This document shows, one piece after another, positions 1 to 10,985 of a DNA stretch of 64,000 nt. How positions within the stretch are numbered: the stretch's first letter is position 1; the number at the start of each line of letters is the position of its first letter. This DNA comes from Craterostigma plantagineum (lineage: Eukaryota > Streptophyta > Magnoliopsida > Lamiales > Linderniaceae), in the NCBI GenBank assembly GCA_027422505.1, contig JAPQWV010000492.1, positions 1-64,000 of the forward strand. Direction: 5' to 3'. A program made the translations under genes and the position numbers. The notes under the pieces were generated by a model. It searched no databases. It was not told where the DNA came from and saw only the letters and a list, made by a program, of their open reading frames with translations.

Positions 1-1053
1 CCTAAAATAATTAGCTCTTGAGCTGCGCATTACACCACCACAAACTCGAGGATAGAATATTTTTGTAAATTATATAGCTACGGTGTGTCAATAGGCTAGC
101 TAGCGTGGTCCTCTGATTTTTTCCCATTTAATATAACTTCTTCATTATATTTTCGATTCATCGTTGCACTGCATCACTTAATTTGGGTTGGCAACAAAAA
201 TTAATGAGATTACTTTTTATTAATAAAAAAATAAAGAAAGAAATAACAGTCGGCATATCTAAAACAAAGCCAAGTATCTATTAACTAACAAAGCAACGTT
301 GAAGTTGAAGGGGGCTAAACATCAATGTCATGCCAGGCCATTTATGTCAGCACATGCTACCTCAAACATGCATTATAATTTATGGTTAAAAGGAGTATAT
401 CATAAATTAAATTGATATATTCTATCTTACATATATCAAAATATTAGGCAGTATTTGTATAAGATTCCGATCTCATCGTATTTTTGTGGGTCTCCAAGAT
501 CATTGTCATGACCTACGTCATGTTGAAAAAAACGATTTAACCGAATAAAATTGAGTAAAGCCTTATATATAGTAGGGGCCAGGGTGGGGGGGTGGGGAGG
601 AGTATAAAAAAAGAAAGGAAAAAGAAAAGAACAGTTCTCTATCGTACAAGAAATATCAAGTACAATAGTATTTTCTCCACGTACAATTTTAATTTGGTTT
701 GTGATTCTTCGATTTTATATATTTTAGTTTTTTCTCAATATGGTTTATAGTCTAACTTTATAGCCTTTAACACTGAGTTTTCTTTTTCACCAATAAAGCG
801 TATTATATTTTGATTTGGTATACTTATTTCCAGATACGAAGCTACATTTATCACAGAGGCAATGGACATGCGCATGTAGAACAAGACTCCCATGTAAAAT
901 TTTGTGCAACAAGTGATATAGTGAATCAGTTATGAACGACCATTAAGTCCATAACAGAGGCTTTTTCAGACCAAGAATCTTCTAACAGCAACACATAGAG
1001 TTCAAATATTATAGTTTCTCGGCTCAACATATATATATAGATAGATAGATAGA
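1..1053. other. AT-rich 3' flank of the p24 gene, no gene seen
   Basis: No coding region or RNA gene is recognisable. The stretch is AT-rich with a short G-run near 575-602. A small TA/GATA microsatellite at about 1028-1053 directly abuts the stop codon of the minus-strand p24 gene, so it lies in that gene's 3' UTR. The rest is presumably UTR and intergenic DNA. Confidence 0.6.
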
Positions 1054-3040
1054 TCAAACGCGGTTATAACCAACTGATTTGCTGAACAATCGACGAATGT
1101 AAACAACTTGAAGCCCGCTAACGAGCGCCAGCAACATGTATTCGCCGACCGTGTACAATATAACTCGTTTCCTAGTGCTCTCGTTTGCTGTAAGAAAGAT
1201 GATAATAGAAGCATAGCATACATATACCCATTCCATGAGATGATTCAAATTCGTATCTATCCATAAAAATGCAGAACACACAGAAAAGGATTATATAAGA
1301 GAAATGGGAAGAATGACTTACTATGACGATGGCGAGTATCTCGTGCTCTCAAGTACTGTTGCTCTGCAGTAACTGATTCAAGTGCCTCCCTTAGCTCAGC
1401 AATTTTGACGTTGATGGGGTCCAAATGCTCTGTAAGAGGAAAAAAAAAGAAGGATTTTTAAGAACAAATGATGCAAATTGTGGTATATGATTCGAATTTT
1501 TGATGTGGAAGCAAAACTGAAGATTGTAAACGGACCATCTTTGGCTAAGTCGTGGTCGTTGGGAATATGTCCTGTGTGGATATAGAAAGAGACTGTTTCT
1601 AGGCCAGAATTAGGGTTGTGGAAGCAAAACTTGTACATTCCAGCTTGAGGGGCCTTAAACACAAATTTATCGCCAGAGGTTCCTTTCGTGGTGTGCACAG
1701 TACTCCCATCCGGAGATGTTACCTATGAAGATTACAGAGGCGAATATGATCCATGCCCGAAAATTGAACATATCAGAAGCCTGGTTGAGAAAAAAAGCAT
1801 AAATCACAGAGAACAGCAGCCTATTGAAGATCATGTAAGCTCAGGGTAAATGAAAAAGGCTATCCTCTTAAACCAGTACATGAGAAAGGTATATATGGGC
1901 CCATAACATAAAACGAGCTGTTAATCATCGAACAAATTATAGTCGAATCAGTATACACCATGATCATGAAAGAAAGAGGGCTTCGCAAAATGAATCAATC
2001 ACTTTATTATTCTAATCAGAATAAAAAAGAGTTCATCTACTTAATTCAATCAGAGTGAATAAGAAATTTAAGCATATAAACAAGAAATGGTCCAAATCCG
2101 TTCCTCAAGAAACAACAGACAAAAGATAAAATTGCCTACTTAACATAGGTTTATCTGATTCTACAATTGTAATTATAGGATTCCCAAACACACAAACACA
2201 AACATCGTACTTATGTACGATACTAATCCTAAGGACGGCGCATCAAACTATTAAGACAGTTTACAGAATACCAGGCAAAGAATTTTATTCTCCACTTTGT
2301 TTTTGACTTTTGTTATCCTCAAAAGACTGACTTCTCGGAGAAAAAAAAAACATCAGATTGAAAATAGAAAGATAGATCATAATGCACTTTCCAGAATACC
2401 CAAACAAAGAACTCAATTTTCCACGTTGTTTTTCTTATCCACTAACACTACAGAGTCAGGTTGGAAGAAAAAACATCAATAAAATAGATCAAAATAACGC
2501 TGCAATTAGAAGTAACCCTCACGATGTCCTCCAGCTATCTTCAAAAACTAACACCGACAATTTGGCTAAACAACATAATAAAAGCTCCAAAAGAAGTATG
2601 TTTTCGATAACCAAATTCGAAAACTTCGCAACTTTCATCGTAGATAAACAATACTTTTCCAGCAAAATTTCACCAACTAACTTCCTTTAGATATGAAATA
2701 AGGAATCCCCGAGAAAATTACACGCTCAAACAACTGCATACAACAAAATCCCCACCCACCCACCCAAAAAAAAGGTCTTCAGCAAAAATTAGTAGGACAT
2801 AACCATTAATACCTCAAAATCAATTCCAGGGTGATCGGAAGGCCAGAATATGTCGTGATCGACGACGACAAAGTTTCCAGATACATTATCCCCTTCGTAC
2901 AACACGTATTCGTACACGCACTCGACAGTATCGACCGTCACGCTCAGCGCCGACGCATCGCCAATCAAGCTCAGCAGAATCAGTCCGAGAATTCCATACG
3001 CTGATGCATCGCAGCGTATTGTCGCCCTAGCCCTCTTCAT
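1054..3040 (-). CDS. p24 family cargo receptor, p24-beta3-like (emp24/GOLD), four exons
   Basis: Type I membrane protein of COPI/COPII vesicles that cycles between ER and Golgi. Exons on the minus strand are 3040-2813, 1722-1536, 1429-1322 and 1187-1054, all with GT-AG borders, giving 218 residues. Visible parts are a signal peptide (about 1-32, ending ASA), a GOLD domain with the paired cysteines C41 and C109, a coiled-coil linker (about 140-172), one membrane helix (about 186-205) and a short cytosolic tail RRLFSKSVGYNRV. Length and sequence fit the plant p24-beta3 type (about 214 residues in Arabidopsis, from memory). The frame stays open upstream to 3211, but the methionine at 3040 puts the signal peptide at the N-terminus, so I chose it. 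I see no disabling change. The gene is divergent to ELIP copy 1 and probably constitutive. Confidence 0.93.
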
Positions 3041-3330
3041 CGAATCTTGAACAACTTTCTTCTTTCGTGAGAAGTCAGCAGTCCTGCGTTGAACTTGATT
3101 CTCGATCGAAAATCGATTTGTTGGTGACATTGATGTGGATTGATGACGTGGGAAGTTCTCATTGGTTATAATTGTTCCTGAAAAAAATTCGTGACGTGTC
3201 AGTACTTCCATGGCTGATCATAAGGCCTCACTTGGGCCCAGTAACAGCCCAAACAGCCTCTTATGGGCCTCATTAATTCCTAAGCCCAAACTATATTAAA
3301 TGGGCTGCCAAAAGCCTTAAGTTGCTCCCT
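3041..3330 (-). promoter_or_regulatory. p24 5' region with clustered TGGGCC/AAGCCCA motifs
   Basis: Upstream of the p24 start there are several site II-like TGGGCC/TGGGCT and AAGCCCA elements between 3228 and 3310. Such elements are typical of plant housekeeping promoters and are bound by TCP factors (family knowledge). A 20-bp direct repeat, AGCCTCTTATGGGCCTCATT, occurs near 3255 and 3338. A remnant of this region also lies upstream of the second ELIP at about 11014-11073. Confidence 0.45.
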
Positions 3331-3382
3331 CCGTCCCAGCCTCTTATGGGCCTCATTTATTTTAAGCCTGATATTATAGTTT

Positions 3383-4799
3383 TTAATTAACTGAATTACT
3401 GTTCACCGCCCCTAAAGGAATGTAAAAAGACGATTTTGCCCTTATGATATTTAAATTAATTTAAAAAGAAAAAACAAAATTCCGGTACGAAATACTGAAA
3501 ACTACATACACAAATAAATTCGGACGATCGATGTAACGTCAGAAAAAAAATTCGATTTAACATTTTAGGGTCGATCGATCGAAATTTTCGGGCCCTGCAG
3601 TGCACGGCCTAACAAACTTTTCGACCGTCTGTGTGTGGGCCGATCGATTTTTTCGGCCCAGACAAAGCCCGGCCGAAAATCTCGTTCGGCCCCGCAGTGT
3701 AACGGCCGAGCAGTGTTTTTGGCCCTCACAGGTCTGGCCGAAAAAATCATTCGGCCGGTACATTGCAGGGCCGAAAATTTCGATAGTCCGTTGCGATTTC
3801 GGGCGACAGCACCCAAAGTTCAATTTTGGGTACAATTTTGGGGTCGATGCGCTACGAATCGGGTCAAATATAAAACAAAAACGTTGTAGATAATCAGGTT
3901 GGCTTTCCAAGGGAATTTGAATCAGGGTCGTCCGATTTGTAAATCGGAAGTTATTGTCAAAATCGTGCAGACAGCCAGTTTCGGCGGATTCCACTCGATT
4001 GCACGATTTTGAGCATAACTTTCGATTTACAAATCGGATGACTCTGATTCAAGTTACTATGAAAAGTCAACTTAATTATCTATAACTTTTGTGTTTTAAT
4101 GGCGGCCCGATTCGAAGTCCATTGACCTCGAAAATTCGCCCGATTCGAATTTAGGGTTGCTGTCCGAGTGGAATCGGCCGAAACTGGCAGTGTGCACGAT
4201 TTTGACAATAACTTCCGATTTACAAATTGGACGACCCTGATTCAAATTCCTATGTAAAGCTAACGTGGTTATCTACAACTTTTATGTTTTATGTTTGACC
4301 CGATTCGGAGCGCATCGACCCCAAAATTGTACCCGAAATTGAACTTCGGATGTTGTCGCCCGAAATGGCAGCGAACCATCGAAATTTTCGGCCCTACAGT
4401 GTATCGGCCGATCGATTTTTTTGGCCAAACCTGTGAGAGCCGAAAATACTGATCGGCCGCTACACTGCGGGGCCGAACGAGATTTTCGGCCGGGCTTTGT
4501 CTGGGCCGAAAAATCGATCGGCCCGCACACAAACCGACCGAAAAGTTCGTTAGGCCGCGCACTACAGGGCCGAAAATTTCGATCAATCGGTCCTAAAATG
4601 TTAAATCGAGTTTTTTTTTCTGACGTTACATCGATCGTTCGAATTTATTTGTGTATGTAGTTTTCAGTATTTCGTACCGTAATTTTGTTTTTTTTTTAAA
4701 TTTATTTAAATATCATAAGGGCAAAATCGTCTTTTTACAGTCCTTTAGGGGGCGGTGACTAGGAAAAAGGGGGCGGTGAATAGTAATTTCCTTAATTAA
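3383..4799. mobile_element. Long-armed foldback (inverted-repeat) DNA element
   Basis: The two halves are reverse complements. Left arm is 3383-about 3999 and right arm about 4165-4799, each roughly 600 bp. The ends read TTAATTAACTGAATTACTGT and, inverted, CAGTAATTC-like sequence, with a GGGGCGGTGA core. The right end has an extra copy of the GGGGGCGGTGA motif. The arms hold a GC-rich array of GGCCGAWC/TTTTCGGCC units. The loop (about 4000-4160) is not unique DNA but a further copy of a module present in both arms (GCACGATTTTGA...CGATTTACAAAT). Open frames here are by-products of the symmetry. No transposase is seen, so it is non-autonomous. It separates p24 from ELIP copy 1. Confidence 0.75.
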
Positions 4800-4800
4800 T

Positions 4801-5040
4801 TACTCCCTTCGTCTCAGCAACTTTACCACATAAGTTGCTGGGCACGCAAATTAGGTGACATTATTATAATAATATAGTATAATGAAAAGGTAAAAATTGT
4901 ATATTTTAACACGTCTTTTGAGAATATTTGATATTATTATATTGATTGTTTGTGATAGTTTTTGATAAATAAGGAAAGGTGATAAAATTACTGGGACTCC
5001 CGAAATAAAAAAATGTAAAATTAACGAGACAGAGGGAGTA
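4801..5040. mobile_element. Stowaway-like MITE (Tc1/mariner type)
   Basis: A 240-bp element starts TA-CTCCCTTCGTCT and ends AGACAGAGGGAG-TA. The ends are near-perfect inverted repeats and TA on each side is the expected target duplication. CTCCCTCCGTC-type ends are characteristic of plant Stowaway MITEs (family knowledge). It lies directly next to the foldback element. A single Stowaway-like end, CTCCCTCCGTCCCA, also occurs near 3325, suggesting a second, truncated copy. Confidence 0.8.
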
Positions 5041-5474
5041 AATATTTTAATAGGGTGGCTCATGAAACGTCCGTGACCAAGTAGAAGAAGATCAGCTTAT
5101 GTGTTTCATTTTAGGAAACGGATTTGGTAAGAAGACAAACTCTCCAATCTCCATTGCTGACATTATACTACACATGTACAGCCGAAATTCACCACCAACA
5201 AAAGAGACTTGGAAATTTCTAGCAATCCCTACGATTACTCAGCACGTATTCACCACCTTTAATTTCAATATATGCATCCACGTGACTTCGTTTACTTTAA
5301 CGGCTACGTAGATGCAAGAATATCCACTCGATTGTCCTCATATCTCTTCCTATAAATGTCCCTCAACTTCTTTCGCTTAGCTCTCATCACTCGAAACGAA
5401 ATCGTTTCCACAGCTTATTGCCTATCATCGAAACTTTTAAACAATAACTAAATTCGCCGAAAAAATAATCCATC
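5041..5474 (+). promoter_or_regulatory. ELIP copy 1 promoter with G-box and TATA box
   Basis: A CACGTG G-box/ABRE-type core lies at 5279-5284 and a TATAAAT box at 5351-5357, about 120 bp before the ATG. The same arrangement is conserved in copy 2, which supports function. G-boxes bind bZIP/bHLH factors such as HY5 and ABFs, matching the known light and ABA/stress induction of ELIPs (family knowledge). Confidence 0.65.
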
Positions 5475-6351
5475 ATGGCTTCTTCAATTTGCTACGCAAC
5501 GATGCCAGCAATGTCTTGCCGAGGACAAAGCGCTATCACGAGGTTTGGTCCTAAAAACCTCTTCTTGGGAAAACAAAGCTATGAATTACCATTGATGAGG
5601 AGGAATGCTAAGTTTACGGTCCGAAGCATGAGAGAGGTATGTATATTATTAATAATGAGTTTCCTCTACGTGCATATGCATAGACTTAGGGTGCATTTGG
5701 TGCCGAAATAATACGGAAAAAGAAACAAAAAGTATAGTAGTACGACACACAATGTTTCCCTGCGCCTACCATGAACTTTTTCTCCTATTTCTTCAGCATC
5801 GAAAAGGCAAACTAAGGCAGCTCTCCTACCGCTTTATTTGTTCCATTTCCTTACTAAATTTCTTAAACCAGACACACTCTTAGTAAATTGGTTCTGAATT
5901 TTTCTGTGCTAAGGACAATGAGAATGAGGAGCAGCAGCAAAAACAGCAACAACAGACGCACGACGGAGGGCCCGACCTAACTCCGAACAGAACTGAGGTG
6001 ACGACAAAGAGAACAGTCGATTTGTTCTCTTTCGACGGACTTGCGCCCGAGAGGATCAACGGTCGGGCGGCAATGATAGGATTCGTGACGGCCGTAGGTG
6101 TGGAGTTAGCAACTGGGCGGGACGTATTTACTCAGGTGTTCAACGGAGGCGTTATGTGGTTCCTTCTTACGAGCGCAGTGTTGGCGCTCGCCACTTTGGT
6201 TCCTATCTACAGAGGGCTTTCCCCCGAGGCGAAGAACAACGGGTTTTGGAATTCGGACGCCGAGATATGGAATGGGAGGTTCGCCATGATAGGTCTTGTG
6301 GCTCTCGCCTTTACGGAGTACGTCAAAGGTGGCCCGCTAATCAATGTGTGA
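5475..6351 (+). CDS. ELIP: Early light-induced protein, chloroplastic (DSP22-like), copy 1
   Basis: Thylakoid protein of the LHC superfamily that binds pigments and protects against photo-oxidation during greening, high light or desiccation. Exon 1 is 5475-5636 and exon 2 is 5914-6351, joined across a 277-bp GT-AG intron, giving 199 residues. Residues 1-about 50 form a Ser/Arg-rich transit peptide and 58-68 a Gln-rich linker. Helix I starts with the chlorophyll-binding motif ERINGRAAMIGF (E100, N103, R105). Helix II is about 134-153. Helix III starts with EIWNGRFAMIG (E171, N174, R176). Length is normal and no defect is seen. Its tandem paralogue is about 6 kb downstream with the same exon structure. 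ELIP tandem expansion is reported in desiccation-tolerant plants. The symbol is generic. Confidence 0.95.
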
Positions 6352-6430
6352 AGAACTCATAGATTAGGGTTTTGGTTGTAGGTAGATGGTTGTGTGTGAT
6401 GGTGTATGTAATCATGATATAAATACTGAA

Positions 6431-6436
6431 AATAAA
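6431..6436 (+). terminator. Poly(A) signal of ELIP copy 1
   Basis: An AATAAA hexamer lies about 80 bp after the stop codon, at the same place as in copy 2. From here to about 6942 the sequence is AT-rich and I see no other feature. Confidence 0.55.
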
Positions 6437-6942
6437 GTATCACACCCCGCTTTCGATTCTGTGATTTGGTATGCCTACTTTGATTTTTTTTTAATAATTC
6501 TTTCAAGCTAGAATAGAAGTATAGGACTTGCATCAGATGGTTCCTTTTGTGGAATCAATGCTGCGGAAAATATAACAAATTTTGGCTCATACAATAGATA
6601 ACATAGGTAGCGTGGACTACAATTTGGTTTGTATTATGTTGAAAACCAGCTATATTAAGTTATAAGATATTCTGATAAGCTTGTAAGGTATGTTCGACTA
6701 TTAAATCTTTTTGGTCAAAAGGTTTAGGGTTTGAATCTGTGATACTTTTCTGTGGTTTTAAGCTTCTAGATATATCAGTATTTCAACGGTTATATGTACT
6801 TAAGAAAAAAGCCTGGCTTGTATTTTGCAGAAAATGTGGCACGGTTGTCTATCGTAGCTCTCATTTTTTGTTGTGACCTTATAAGCTATTGAAATTGCAG
6901 TGCAAGAATATAAAAATATATAGTAAAACCAGAATAAACGTT

Positions 6943-7648
6943 TTAGATCCATAAATAGTATATTGAACTTTTGGAAACCCTAAACGCTTCTAAGCTATCA
7001 CCTAATTGTTTAGAACATTTGAGACTCTCCGTGCCATATTTCTTCTTTTGATATTTCCTAAGGAGATATATTTGTCCCCTAAAAAAGCCCTTCATTAGAG
7101 AACTCCCATTTGTCCCTACTACTTTCCTAAAACCCATAAACCCTCATTTATATTATGGCTTTAAACAACTCTTTAGTGCAAGAATATTAAGCAGCTTACG
7201 ATAGTAGATTTATGCTTTAGGTCATTATCTTTCAATCTTCTTGAGTCTATGAAATAAGACAAAAGTTCATGTTCTCTCACTTTGAATAAAACGTAGCTAA
7301 AATACCACCTTGGATAATATATAGTAAGCTCAAGCGGGCAAATCTAAGTATTCCGAAGAGTTAGCAAGTTTCTGGATAGCTCTAAATCAGGGCCTAACCA
7401 CCACCATATAGTAGCAGTAACATTTTATTCATAAAAGTTGATACTTTAATAAGTATTGAGCTGCCAATCTTGGGAGGAGATTCATGGCGAATCTCATCAA
7501 ACGATGAAACTGTCATTACATTACATCTACTCCAAGAAACAACGTCTTCTGTGTTAGAATCGTCGACGAACTCGTCGTATGTCTTAATCAAGAACGGCGG
7601 TGGGTCAGTCTCGTGCAAACCCTGCATTGGACGTGGAGAGAGATTCAT
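6943..7648 (-). pseudogene. Heat stress transcription factor (class A) pseudogene, DNA-binding domain remnant
   Basis: Reading on the minus strand from 7648, the protein begins like a class [18 protein letters not shown], then [14 protein letters not shown] and EDVVSWSR, the hallmark start of the HSF winged-helix domain. The part coding KYFKHNNFSSFV is missing. CAGCTCAATACTTAT, the DNA for QLNTY, survives out of frame near 7446-7461. After an intron-sized gap the second exon appears at about 7134, GFRKV, at the canonical HSF intron position. It is followed by WEFSNEG (one frame off) and RGQIYLLRKYQ, matching the end of the domain. The oligomerisation and activation regions are not recognisable. 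Deletion plus frameshifts make a functional protein impossible. A2-like by wording, which is inference. Confidence 0.8.
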
Positions 7649-7995
7649 AAATGATGGCTATTATGACCGTTATGTTATTCATATCTACTACTATTTCTCG
7701 TTTGCAGATAATAATGTTGCTCGTTTTTATCGGAAATGTTCTTGAAATAAATAATATATTTGTGTATGTGTACGATGGGAAAAAGTGAACTTTTTTGTTA
7801 AATTGAGGAGAAGAGGATAGTGATTCTTTGTTGGTGGGCAGAAAAAAGAGATGATGCTGACACGAGCTAGGCTACGCAGAAACACAAAAAGTACAGCTAA
7901 TTTTACATAGATGATAGAATACAATTGCTCTATACTGCTTTTACTCAAACCTATTTATTATGTTTTCTACACTATTTTTTACTGTAACCCAAATA
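7649..7995. other. AT-rich flank between HSF pseudogene and hAT element
   Basis: I see no gene. The segment lies upstream of the HSF-like start and would hold its old promoter. Positions 7988-7995 (CCCAAATA) are the left target-site copy of the adjacent hAT element. Confidence 0.4.
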
Positions 7996-8649
7996 CAGGG
8001 CCGTCTGAGAAAGCCCCGACCTGAAGCGAAACTTTAATTCGGGCCCCTGATCAGTAATTTTTTTCCAAATATGATATGTAAAATATAGGAAATTTTAAAC
8101 CGTAAATGTAACTAAAATAAATACACAAAAAATTAATATTTTATAGTAGAATGTTCGATGAAATACTTAAACTATTACATAAATACTACTCGCCTAGATG
8201 TTTTAGACGCAAAAACATTGATCGAATCTGCATAATCTAGTGGGGCGGATCCAATTTTTAATTGGGGGGCCGTAGATTTTTTTTTTGCTTTCCCGAGTTA
8301 TTTTCACGTAATTGACTATGGTCTTCCTCCGCACATCGAAGATGAGCTTATTCATGTGAAGATATTTTTCTTGAACATATCTGCATTATTGACTGGTTCA
8401 ATATAAATGATCAAGATACTATCAATGCACAATCAAAAGTTACTGGAAAAGATAAAAAAAATTGCATATACTCAATCATACATATTAAAGAATATGTATA
8501 TAAAAATAATTAAAAAGAGAAAATTAAGACGAAAAGAAAGAAAGTGACAAAATAACTAAAAACTAACTCAATAGGAATAAAAAACAAAAAGGAAAACAAT
8601 TAAAAGAAGGGGTCTTTACACATAAATCCCCCCTCTATAAAAAACCTTG

Positions 8650-8990
8650 TAATTTGAGTACCCTGTCAGGATTTCTTATACGTAGGTACCTCGCAGAATA
8701 ATTTTTTTGCAGATAGGTACCCAATCCGCCGCAGGTACGCCATACAACACATTTGAGTACCCTATATCAACACATTTGGGTACCCTATATAATAGAAAAT
8801 GGTACGCCGTATTAGCACATTTAGGTACGTCCTATTTAAAACATAGATACGCCGTACGAACACATTTAGGTACCCTATATCAACATGTTATAGTACACCA
8901 TACACATACAGAAAGGTACGACATGGCTGAAGAAACTGGTAAAAATTAAATCGGGTACCTATCTACAAAATTTTCTGACATGAGTACCTA
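8650..8990. repeat. Degenerate GGTAC-containing tandem array
   Basis: About ten imperfect units of roughly 25-35 bp repeat the pattern CAACACATTTgGGTACCctatat, several with the palindrome GGTACC. The array lies inside the hAT element, flanked by AGATAGGTACC and GGTACCTATCT, which are inverted to each other. No coding sense. Confidence 0.6.
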
Positions 8991-9212
8991 TATGTAAATT
9001 TTTTATTCAATTAGGTCATTATGTGTAGATGTCTGTTAAAAGAATGATAATAATAAAAAGTAAAATGCATAAATTAAAAGAAGTGTTAAAACTTAACATA
9101 ACTAAAAATGAAAGAAAGAAAAGAAAAATAATAGAGAAAGCAACTAAACGAATAAAAGATAAAAATAGAAAAAGTCTCACGCGAACTTGATCCCAAGACC
9201 TTGGGAGTAGTG

Positions 9213-9729
9213 CTGTCAATATGGCCCGCGGGCCGGCCCGCCCGCCCCGCCAAAAGGGCGGATTGGGCTTTAATTTTCTTGGCCCGCCAGGGGGCAGGCC
9301 TCGGCGGGCCAGCCCGCGCGGGCGCGGGCTTTGGCGGGGCGGGGCGGGCTAGCCCGCGGGCCGGCCCGCCAAACTCTTAATATATATATATATGATATAA
9401 ATATCTATTATATAGATAATAAATATATAATTAATTAGGTAATGTAATTAATGATTCATTAATTATATGTAATTAATACCATATTTATTATCAACCATAT
9501 AATTAATAGCATACTTATCCATAATTTTTTAATAAATACCATAATTAATATAAAATTATTAGTAAATTAAAATTTAAAATTAAAACAAAAAATAAAAAAA
9601 TATATTTTAGTGGCGGGCGGGCCTGGCCCGCTGCGGGATGGGGCGGGGCGGTCCCCATTTTTTAGGCCCCCCAGAAGGCCGACCAGCCCGCCCCGTCCCG
9701 CCCGATGGCGCACCCCGCCAAATTGACAG
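9213..9729. mobile_element. GC-rich-ended MITE nested in the hAT element
   Basis: The element begins CTGTCAAT and ends ATTGACAG. It has long GC-rich subterminal regions made of GGCGGG/GGCCCGC units around a very AT-rich centre (about 9380-9600). The same GGCCCGCC-rich repeat type, with TGTCAA ends, is widespread in plants as hAT-type MITEs (family knowledge). Flanking AGTAGTGC and AGTATTAC are at best a decayed duplication. Non-coding. Confidence 0.65.
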
Positions 9730-9985
9730 TATTACTTGGGAGCATGAGCCAAGGCTTCTAACCATTGTGCTACTTTACAACATTTAAGATTAGCATTTTA
9801 TCATAAGTTTATAATATATATAGGTATAAAAAATTTTGGGCCCCCTTCTGAAGTTGGGCACGAGGCAACCGCCTCACTGGCCTCCTATGAGCTACGGGTC
9901 TGTCCAAATAACACTATTTTCTACACTAAACATAAATTTCATTTATCACCATCATAATTGATTTATATAAACAATAATAACGTAT

Positions 9986-10531
9986 TGTTGAGAACTACTG
10001 ACCCAAAACTCAGAGAATTTGGTGCCAATTTTGGGGCAGAACGCGGTTTTGGTCTGTTCGAATTCGTTGAATACCCACAGCCATGGGGAAGATTTAGAAT
10101 GCACAAATCGAAGATCCCAATGTGACTGTTTTGCTAAAAGAAATTTCAACAGCTTGTTGAAGAAGTAGGGACCTTCTAGGCGTAATCTCATATATATTGG
10201 GTGCACTAGTTCAATCTCTGTACTGAGAAAATAAAGAGTAAGTTACAACTTGTAATCTCTGATATTCGTTCGAAAGAAAAGCGAAAGTTTAGGCCGAAAG
10301 GGTACATGAACGAACCTATCCGACACCCGAACGAGATGGGATCCTGAGACTGGCAACTTACGGTCGTCTTAGGCTAAGAATCGTATAAGAGAATTGATAG
10401 TACTACTCATATCACCAAGGTCGACCTACTTCAAATCGTACGATTTGTTAAGAGTTCAACTAGTTATTAAATCCGCCGAAGGTTCATACGATTAGCTACA
10501 TTCGACCGAAATAGACCGGGGTTCCTTATCA
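9986..10531 (+). repeat. LTR of a truncated LTR retrotransposon
   Basis: A TG...CA-bounded segment of 546 bp, starting TGTTGAGAACTACTG and ending TTCCTTATCA, is followed two bases later by a tRNA-iMet primer-binding site, so it is a 5' LTR. No gag or pol follows; the element is cut within a few hundred bases. The exact left border is inferred from the TG dinucleotide. Confidence 0.6.
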
Positions 10532-10533
10532 AG

Positions 10534-10545
10534 TGGTATCAGAGC
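10534..10545 (+). other. Primer-binding site (tRNA-iMet)
   Basis: TGGTATCAGAGC is the standard complement of the 3' end of plant initiator tRNA-Met used by many Copia and Gypsy elements. It immediately follows the LTR. Confidence 0.8.
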
Positions 10546-10985
10546 TATTCCACGTTTGGTTCATTATCCCAATTCGTTCGAAGAAATCAAGAAGGCACAA
10601 CACATCGACCTCTGGCCGCGGACTGCGATGGTGCGCACGAGGCGCGCTTCGCAATTCAGTCGCAGCGACTCCGGCTCGGCCGGAACTCTACGGGGGTGAT
10701 CTCTCCCGGCGAGGCTGCGATGCATACAAATAGGCTTTTCAACCACGTCTGTTTTTTCTGAATGTTTTTCTCTATTTTTTGTAGCGTTACGTATACAAAT
10801 AGGCTTTTCAACCGGAAAACGACACAACCCACAAAACCTTAACGAATCCATTGGCTTCCTCAGCCGTAACTTAACTTAAATTATATCAAAAAATTCTTTA
10901 TTCTTTAGTATTTACATTTTATGAAATAATTAATTAAGTAAATAACCTTAACTTTAGTTTTTTACTTTCGCCGTGACCACACAAT
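10546..10985. other. Post-PBS remnant with a short direct repeat
   Basis: No gene is recognisable. The 20-mer TACAAATAGGCTTTTCAACC occurs twice, at 10725-10744 and 10794-10813. The first part (to about 10720) is GC-rich and is probably the leader of the truncated retroelement. Confidence 0.45.

Larger units (their letters stand above)
7996..9902. mobile_element. Non-autonomous hAT element with 8-bp target duplication
   Basis: The left end reads CAGGGCCGTCTGAG and the right end, inverted, CAGACCCGTAGCTC, typical plant hAT termini. The flanks are CCCAAATA (7988-7995) and TCCAAATA (9903-9910), an 8-bp duplication with one mismatch, as expected for hAT. Both subterminal regions hold GGGCCCC-rich text. 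No transposase is found in the 1.9 kb. The interior carries a GGTAC-rich repeat array, a GGGGCGGATCCAAT segment near 8243 that resembles another hAT end, and a nested GC-rich MITE. Confidence 0.75.

Noticed and set aside
3041..3211. N-terminal extension of the p24 protein (start at 3211)
   Set aside because: The frame is open, but it would bury the signal peptide and exceed the family length; the start at 3040 fits both.
3557..3994. Open frames of 80-145 codons on both strands within the foldback element
   Set aside because: They mirror each other through the inverted repeat, contain no domain, and follow from the GC-rich motif array and symmetry.
7470..7745. Plus-strand ORF opposite the HSF remnant
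   Set aside because: It is the antisense shadow of the HSF-like minus-strand reading.
9952..10206. 84-codon minus-strand ORF at 9952-10206
   Set aside because: Overlaps the LTR at 9986-10531 and has no domain.
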